A DNA stretch of 64,000 nt. Origin: Bog-257 sp963846715. GTDB taxonomy: Bacteria; Acidobacteriota; Terriglobia; Terriglobales; Acidobacteriaceae. The stretch spans positions 310,001 to 374,000 of the forward strand of contig CAWJXA010000004.1 in assembly GCA_963846715.1 (NCBI GenBank), given 5' to 3'. Below are positions 59,875 through 64,000 of the stretch, in pieces. Below the pieces are notes generated by a model. That model did no database searches and was not told where the DNA came from. It saw nothing but the letters and a program-made list of their open reading frames with translations. The number at the start of each line of letters is the position of its first letter. Within the stretch, counting starts at the first letter, position 1. The translations under genes were made by a program, and so were the position numbers.

Positions 59875-61110
59875 TTACGAGAAAACCTCGCCCACCATGG
59901 CCGAAAGCGTCCTCGACGGAAGAGTGTTGCGCACCGGGCGGTCATGCACGATGCGGTCTTCGCCCACCAGCTGTTTGCGCGTGATACGCAGCTTTAGCGC
60001 CCGCTCGATCGAGCGAAGCTCCGCTACCTCGGCGCCGGATACCAGCGTCGATGCGCGTCCGCGCAATCCCGCTCGTCCGGTGCGTCCCACACGATGGATG
60101 AAGTCCTCGGGAATTGCCGGCAAATCATAGTTGATGACATGCGCAATGTTCTGTACGTCGATGCCCCGCGAGGCAACGTCGGTAGCTACCAGGACCTTGA
60201 ACCGGCCAGCGTCAAAACCGGCAAGCGCGCCCGACCGCTGTGACTGGGTGCGGTCGCCGTGGATCATCGCCGCGGCGAAACCGTCGCGCACCAGACTCTT
60301 CGCCAGTCGCTCAGTACCGCGCTTCGTACGGGCGAACACCAGGGTGCGTCCCTTCTCGGCGTAGAGGAGCTGCCGCAGGACCTCGGACTTCTCGGCTGCC
60401 GACACCTCAAAAGCGTGCAGTTCGACCGTGTCGGCCGGTTTGGAGATGGAACCCTGCGCAATGCGAACCGGCTTGCGCATATAGTCGTTGACTAGTCCGG
60501 CGACAGAGGCTTCCAGCGTTGCTGAGAAGCACAGCGTCTGGCGCTCACGCGGCAGAACGGCTGCGATGCGACGGATCGCCGGCAGGAAGCCCATATCAAG
60601 CATGCGATCGGCTTCATCGAGAACCAGGATCTTCACCTGTTCCAGGCGAACCAGCTTGCGGCCAAGGAAATCTTCCAAGCGTCCGGGCGTGGCAACGATG
60701 ACTCTGGCTCCGGACCGTAGGGCGTGAATTTGCGCTTTCTCGGCCAAGCCGCCGATTACGAGCGCCGCGGGCGCGAGTTTCTTCTCGCGCAATTTTTCGT
60801 ACTGCTCGTGGACCTGCATCGCGAGTTCGCGGGTGGGTACCAAGACCAGCGCTTCCGGATTGCGAGACGAAGTCTGCAACAGGCGCTCAATCAAGGGCAC
60901 CAGGAAGGCAAGGGTCTTGCCAGTGCCGGTTTGGGCCGTGGCCAAGACGTCTCGGCCCGCAAGAGCGTGCGGGATCGCTTCCGCCTGAATGGCGGTGGGG
61001 GTAATGAAATTAGCAACTGCCAGCTTCTGCTTAAGTTCAGCAGATAGAGGCATTTCTGAAAATTGTGTCAATCGAATTGTACTTTCTGGAGGGGCGTCTC
61101 GCGATTGCAT
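59875..61110 (-). CDS. rhlE: DEAD-box RNA helicase (RhlE-like)
   Basis: 411-residue ATP-dependent RNA helicase. Q-motif region (FITPTAIQAEAIPHAL), motif I AQTGTGKT, Ia VPTREL, TPGRL, DEADRMLDMGF, SAT, then the second RecA domain with FARTKRGTERLAK, MIHGDRTQSQR, ATDVASRGID and HRVGRTGRAG. Only a short C-terminal tail follows the core, as in RhlE. The ATG at 61110 adds a few residues; an in-frame TTG (MTQFSEMPLS) about 40 bp downstream matches the usual family start equally well. Role: ribosome assembly and RNA turnover, by family. Confidence 0.92.
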   Translation of the reverse strand: MQSRDAPPESTIRLTQFSEMPLSAELKQKLAVANFITPTAIQAEAIPHALAGRDVLATAQTGTGKTLAFLVPLIERLLQTSSRNPEALVLVPTRELAMQVHEQYEKLREKKLAPAALVIGGLAEKAQIHALRSGARVIVATPGRLEDFLGRKLVRLEQVKILVLDEADRMLDMGFLPAIRRIAAVLPRERQTLCFSATLEASVAGLVNDYMRKPVRIAQGSISKPADTVELHAFEVSAAEKSEVLRQLLYAEKGRTLVFARTKRGTERLAKSLVRDGFAAAMIHGDRTQSQRSGALAGFDAGRFKVLVATDVASRGIDVQNIAHVINYDLPAIPEDFIHRVGRTGRAGLRGRASTLVSGAEVAELRSIERALKLRITRKQLVGEDRIVHDRPVRNTLPSRTLSAMVGEVFS

Positions 61111-61300
61111 TTAAGTGCATGCGATTCGCGAAGAAACTTCTGATGCCGCTCAATGGTTTATGGGCGCTTTGAAGAAACGGAAGCAGGAAAGGCGGGAAAT
61201 CAGATCAGCAAATCGGATCGGACTGTCGCACCACAAGCGAACCGTGGCTAATAGCGTCTAGAAGAAGTGTATCACAGGTCTGTGGAATTAAGGGCGGGAA

Positions 61301-61324
61301 GCAGCGGCCCTGGTCGGCCGCTGC
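61301..61324. terminator. hairpin after the small basic protein gene
   Basis: A 9-bp stem GCAGCGGCC/GGCCGCTGC with a 6-nt loop lies a few bases beyond the stop codon at 61332. No clear T-run follows; weak terminator. Confidence 0.4.
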
Positions 61325-61331
61325 CCGGTAA

Positions 61332-61547
61332 TTATTTCGCAAAGTCATGAAAATCAAAGCCTTGCGGCTGACCTTCTTCGTCGTGGGTGACCACTAAATC
61401 GGCCACGGATTGGGTGACGGGAGCCTCGCCCTCAGCGTCGGTTTGCTGCTTGCGCTGTGCCTTCTTCTGGGCCTTTTCGGCCTGTTTCTCCTGACGGGAT
61501 CGTTCTTTTTGGCGCTTGGTAAAGGATGGACGTGAGTTTCCGGCCAT
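61332..61547 (-). CDS. small charged coiled-coil protein
   Basis: 71-residue protein starting MAGNSRPSFTKRQKERSRQEKQ, with an N-terminal Lys/Arg/Gln-rich helix and an acidic end (HDEEGQPQGFDFHDF). The start at 61547 has the ribosome-binding site AGAGGAGC; the frame is open further upstream without plausible sequence. Similar small proteins occur in Acidobacteria and Planctomycetes; function unknown. Confidence 0.68.
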   Translation of the reverse strand: MAGNSRPSFTKRQKERSRQEKQAEKAQKKAQRKQQTDAEGEAPVTQSVADLVVTHDEEGQPQGFDFHDFAK

Positions 61548-61938
61548 ACATGCTCCTCTCAGCTCAATCAATCTGATCGGCGATACTACCTCCATCATAC
61601 ATGCTTGCTCGCCCCGGTTCCACGGCACCTCGAATCTCGTCCCTGGTGCCATCAGCAACAAAAAATGCCCACAACCGATTCAGGATTGTCGGGCCTTGGT
61701 TAGCTGCCCGGCGTTGCGTTTTCATCCTGCGCACAAGACCCTACCAAGCAAGTCTGCGGCCGGTAAGACGTGGGCGTGCTGATCCAACAACAGCCATTGG
61801 GCTGAAGAGTAGCTGAAGAAAAGCATTTCTGGTATCAGCGAGCAGGAAGACTGGTTGAGAAGGAGTTCCTCGTAGAGCGGCCTTGTATCGAAGGCGTCCA
61901 GGATGCATTCGCTCCGGGATTTCACAGCTTGGTGCAAA
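61548..61938. other. 391-bp intergenic region
   Basis: Nothing recognisable was found. A minus-strand frame at 61722-61937 (71 residues) shows no known features. Confidence 0.35.
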
Positions 61939-62289
61939 CTAGGCCTCAGGTCGGCTCGTCTTTAATGGCAGCCATCCATTGCGAAAGCTGATGGCCACTG
62001 CATGTGTACGGTTATCGGCTCCCAGCTTCAGGTTAATGGTTCTCAGCATATTCTTGACCGCCTGCAGTGATGTCTGAAAATGTTTCGCGATGTCGCCGTT
62101 CTCGTATCCGTACGATAAAAGCTCAAGGAGGTGTAGCTCTTTCTTGGTCAGAATAGTTCCTCCGTCGCCGGCAATAGGCGAAGGGATTTCGGAAAACTCA
62201 TGATGCTTAGCGATGGTTAGATGAGCGGTCTTTGTCCGCCGTGATTTGGTAGGTGCAAAATGATTGCTCGACGACAATATTTTTTTCAT
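61939..62289 (-). CDS. LuxR-type helix-turn-helix protein without receiver domain
   Basis: 116-residue DNA-binding protein. The C-terminal half has a complete LuxR/FixJ helix-turn-helix: LTKKELHLLELLSYGYENGDIAKHF, QAVKNMLRTINLKLGADNRTHAVAI. The N-terminal ~45 residues are basic and have no receiver or ligand-binding domain. It probably acts as a small transcription regulator, alone or in partnership with a separate receiver, such as the receiver gene 0.7 kb away. Confidence 0.82.
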   Translation of the reverse strand: MKKILSSSNHFAPTKSRRTKTAHLTIAKHHEFSEIPSPIAGDGGTILTKKELHLLELLSYGYENGDIAKHFQTSLQAVKNMLRTINLKLGADNRTHAVAISFRNGWLPLKTSRPEA

Positions 62290-62897
62290 ATGAATCCAGG
62301 AGTAAGCAGCCTCTGCAAGTACTGCGGTTCAATCGCACCCCACCATGGAACTCCAAAGCTAATCGTCTGACTCGACAAGAATATGTACATACATTGCTTA
62401 TGAAATCAAAAACCTCGGCGATAGAGTACTGCCATCAGACCAATTTCGGTACCACTTTCTTCTACGAACGGATGGCGACACAATATAGGCATCAACGTGG
62501 ATTCCATGGTGGTCGGTAAGCGCCGGTTTTCGGGAGCTTGGATCCCCCATCTGCTCTCTCGACCTAGAAATTGGGAAGGGGTTTGACCCCTTGGCTTTCA
62601 TTCCGAAGATCTGGCGAGGCGCAAATGGATAGGCCGTCCCAGGTCCGCAAAAAAACACGGGTGAGTCCAGTATCGTCGCTTCAACGATCAATAGCGGCGC
62701 GCTGCAGATCAAGCTATTCCGCGATACCACGAAGTCGGTGAGTTTGCACCGATCAAATTGGTTGCCCGTAGGATCAAATTTGTTCATCCCCTGCGATGAA
62801 TTCGGCGTTATAGCAGCATTTTCTTGAGGCGAGTAAAAGTTTCCCGCCTCTACCAAACCTGCTCAAGTAACCCCAATGTTTTCTTGGTCGGTTCTGT

Positions 62898-62913
62898 TGG
62901 CACCGGCATTGCA
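62898..62913 (+). promoter_or_regulatory. sigma-54 (-24/-12) promoter
   Basis: TGGCAC-CGGCA-TTGCA matches the consensus TGGCAC-N5-TTGCA exactly, with 10 bp between the invariant GG and GC. Transcription would begin near 62925, ahead of the receiver gene at 62991. Confidence 0.8.
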
Positions 62914-62990
62914 ATACGTTATCAGTGAAGTTCGGTGCCATTCGCACAGGGTATGCACAGTCTCGAGTTCGCTGACGCCGAAAAAGTCTT

Positions 62991-63419
62991 ATGACAGCTG
63001 CGATACATCCGGGAGTGTACATGCAACCACGCCGTAGAGCTATCTTGTGTCTATGTCATGACGCCACGATGCTCCAAGTGCGGCAGATGTTACTCGAGCA
63101 CTTTGGATATAAAGTCTGGCCCACCCGTTCAGTTGAAGACGCCACCAGCCTCGCGGGCAACATTTGTCCCGATATGCTGTTGATGGACCATAATTATCCG
63201 GGCGTTGATCTGGAGCATGTGGCGCAACAAGTAAAACGAGCTTGTCCCGAGGTAATTACAGTCGTGCTATCTCCTTACTTCGCGATTCACAACTCCTCTG
63301 ACACAGCGGTCGATCGCTTTGTGCCGCGTGACGAGGAACCTGACGCGCTAGTTGCTCGAATAGAAGAGCTTTTCGCGCAAAAGGCTGAAGCAGATGAGCT
63401 CAGTCCCGAGATAAATTAG
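62991..63419 (+). CDS. stand-alone receiver-domain protein (divergent CheY-like)
   Basis: 142 residues consisting of a single response-regulator receiver domain. The phospho-acceptor is in MLLMDHNYPGVD, and VVLSPY provides the Ser/Thr position. The usual DD pair at the first strand is replaced by CLCHDA, leaving one acidic residue, and the conserved lysine is not obvious (FVPRDEEP). Start 62991 or, more likely, ATG 63021 (MQPRRRAILCL). Preceded by a sigma-54 promoter. No output domain; it may act on the nearby LuxR-type protein. Confidence 0.75.
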   Translation: MTAAIHPGVYMQPRRRAILCLCHDATMLQVRQMLLEHFGYKVWPTRSVEDATSLAGNICPDMLLMDHNYPGVDLEHVAQQVKRACPEVITVVLSPYFAIHNSSDTAVDRFVPRDEEPDALVARIEELFAQKAEADELSPEIN

Positions 63420-63923
63420 CGCCGTCGCTAGCGGTGTGTCGGGTTTCTCTTACAACGTCGTATATCAAACGTGGCGGCAACTTGCGTCGTCTTAGGCAAC
63501 GCCGAAATTACGAACCCATCCTAGCTCTCACGTCGCGCAAAATTGCGAACTGTTCTTGTCGAAGGCCGAAGCGGACGGAGCATGTTGGGCTGGCGGTCCA
63601 CTTGGCTGTCTTCCACATACTCCTGAAGCGGGCCGCGGGACTCAGAGACATCCTTCGTCTTCCACTCTCCGCCTGAAAATCGCGTTGCAGTGAGATACCC
63701 TAACCGTCGTTATCGGCGAAGGTGCCTCTTCCCGAACCTGAACTTCAAAATAGGAATTGTCCCGATCTGATCACCCTTGGTCGGGGCGCGGACGTTCGCC
63801 TTTCATTCGCATCCCATTGACCTCACCCAGCTTACGGTAGCGGTTGAAATCTCACCCGACTGGCATGGAACCTGCATTTCCAAAGGGTGTTGTTCGCGCT
63901 TTGCGACCAACGCCAGGTGGTGA
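63420..63923. other. 504-bp region with a sigma-54 promoter
   Basis: No gene was recognised between the receiver gene and the start of the final gene. The one clear element is the -24/-12 promoter at 63861. Confidence 0.4.
63861..63876 (+). promoter_or_regulatory. sigma-54-type promoter
   Basis: TGGCAT-GGAAC-CTGCA keeps the GG and GC with the required 10-bp spacing; two positions differ from the consensus. It lies ~48 bp before the ATG at 63924. Confidence 0.65.
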
Positions 63924-64000
63924 ATGATGAACCCATTTCCGGCGAGTGCGAAAACCTCTTTTAGTCTATGGGAAAGAAGTAAGCCAACAATCCTTCTGGT
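63924..64000 (+). CDS. response-regulator-like gene, 3'-truncated by the window edge
   Basis: Only the first 25 complete codons are present (MMNPFPASAKTSFSLWERSK, then PTILLV). The last residues match the first strand of a receiver domain, and the preceding sigma-54 promoter resembles that of the receiver gene at 62991. The start may be 63924 or 63927. The rest of the protein lies outside the window. Confidence 0.45.
   Translation, partial: MMNPFPASAKTSFSLWERSKPTILL

Noticed and set aside
62398..62856. 152-residue minus-strand open frame
   Set aside because: No domain, signal or plausible start context; composition does not look like a conserved protein.
63434..63676. 80-residue plus-strand open frame
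   Set aside because: No recognisable features and no ribosome-binding site.

Overview
The window reads as a chromosomal segment of a GC-rich Gram-negative bacterium, most likely an Acidobacteriota member of the Terriglobia type. This is inferred from gene content recalled from that group, not from a marker gene: putative-Ig lipoprotein, PEP-CTERM protein, YVTN-propeller lipoprotein, BNR-repeat secreted protein, E1 alpha-beta fusion, DUF4097 and DUF6496 proteins, and CTTCAG/TTTAG-type palindromes. No rRNA, tRNA, CRISPR array, phage or plasmid module was found.

Layout. 0-8.5 kb: a truncated metallophosphoesterase, cupredoxin and DUF2231 group, a BNR-repeat secreted protein, a MATE exporter behind a long structured leader, a TolC-family protein and a PEP-CTERM protein. 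8.9-13.2 kb: a Tat-exported glucoamylase-like protein and a large putative-Ig lipoprotein. 13.6-22 kb: aceE (homodimeric pyruvate dehydrogenase E1) split by a single-base frameshift, then two identical-looking 1870-bp group II introns in opposite orientation that flank erpA and a small membrane protein. Each intron sits directly behind a Rho-independent terminator, as class C introns do. 22-31.6 kb: YVTN lipoprotein, uvrB, an ArgZ/AgrE-like guanidino hydrolase, a secreted protein, a beta-lactamase-fold enzyme, a saccharopine-dehydrogenase-like enzyme and DoxX. 31.7-39 kb: E1 alpha-beta fusion, HAD phosphatase, membrane protein, NtrB/NtrC-like pair and HigBA.

39.3-42 kb holds a compact three-gene redox module: a membrane-anchored GcvH-fold protein that lacks the lipoate lysine, a ferredoxin-like protein with a C-terminal anchor, and an NrfD/HybB quinone-reactive protein, with no catalytic subunit beside them. 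42-46 kb: a zinc-ribbon protein overlapping the control region of a PDZ-membrane-GAF-SpoIIE phosphatase, and a basic DUF6496 protein. 46.4-51.5 kb: part of a cytochrome c maturation locus (ccmF, ccmH, a CcmI-like gene and an accessory gene) with a hicAB toxin-antitoxin pair inserted between ccmF and ccmH.

51.6-61.5 kb: an endonuclease III-family glycosylase with altered active-site residues, a TPR protein, a small frameshifted gene, a SAM hydroxide adenosyltransferase, a predicted outer-membrane protein, a DUF4097 protein, an HlyD-type adaptor, a two-domain VOC protein and a RhlE-like helicase. 61.9-64 kb: a LuxR-type protein and two receiver proteins, each receiver gene preceded by a good sigma-54 (-24/-12) promoter; the last gene runs off the end.

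Two genes (aceE and the small gene at 52.95 kb) are broken by one-base changes in short homopolymers, so assembly error must be excluded before either is called a pseudogene.
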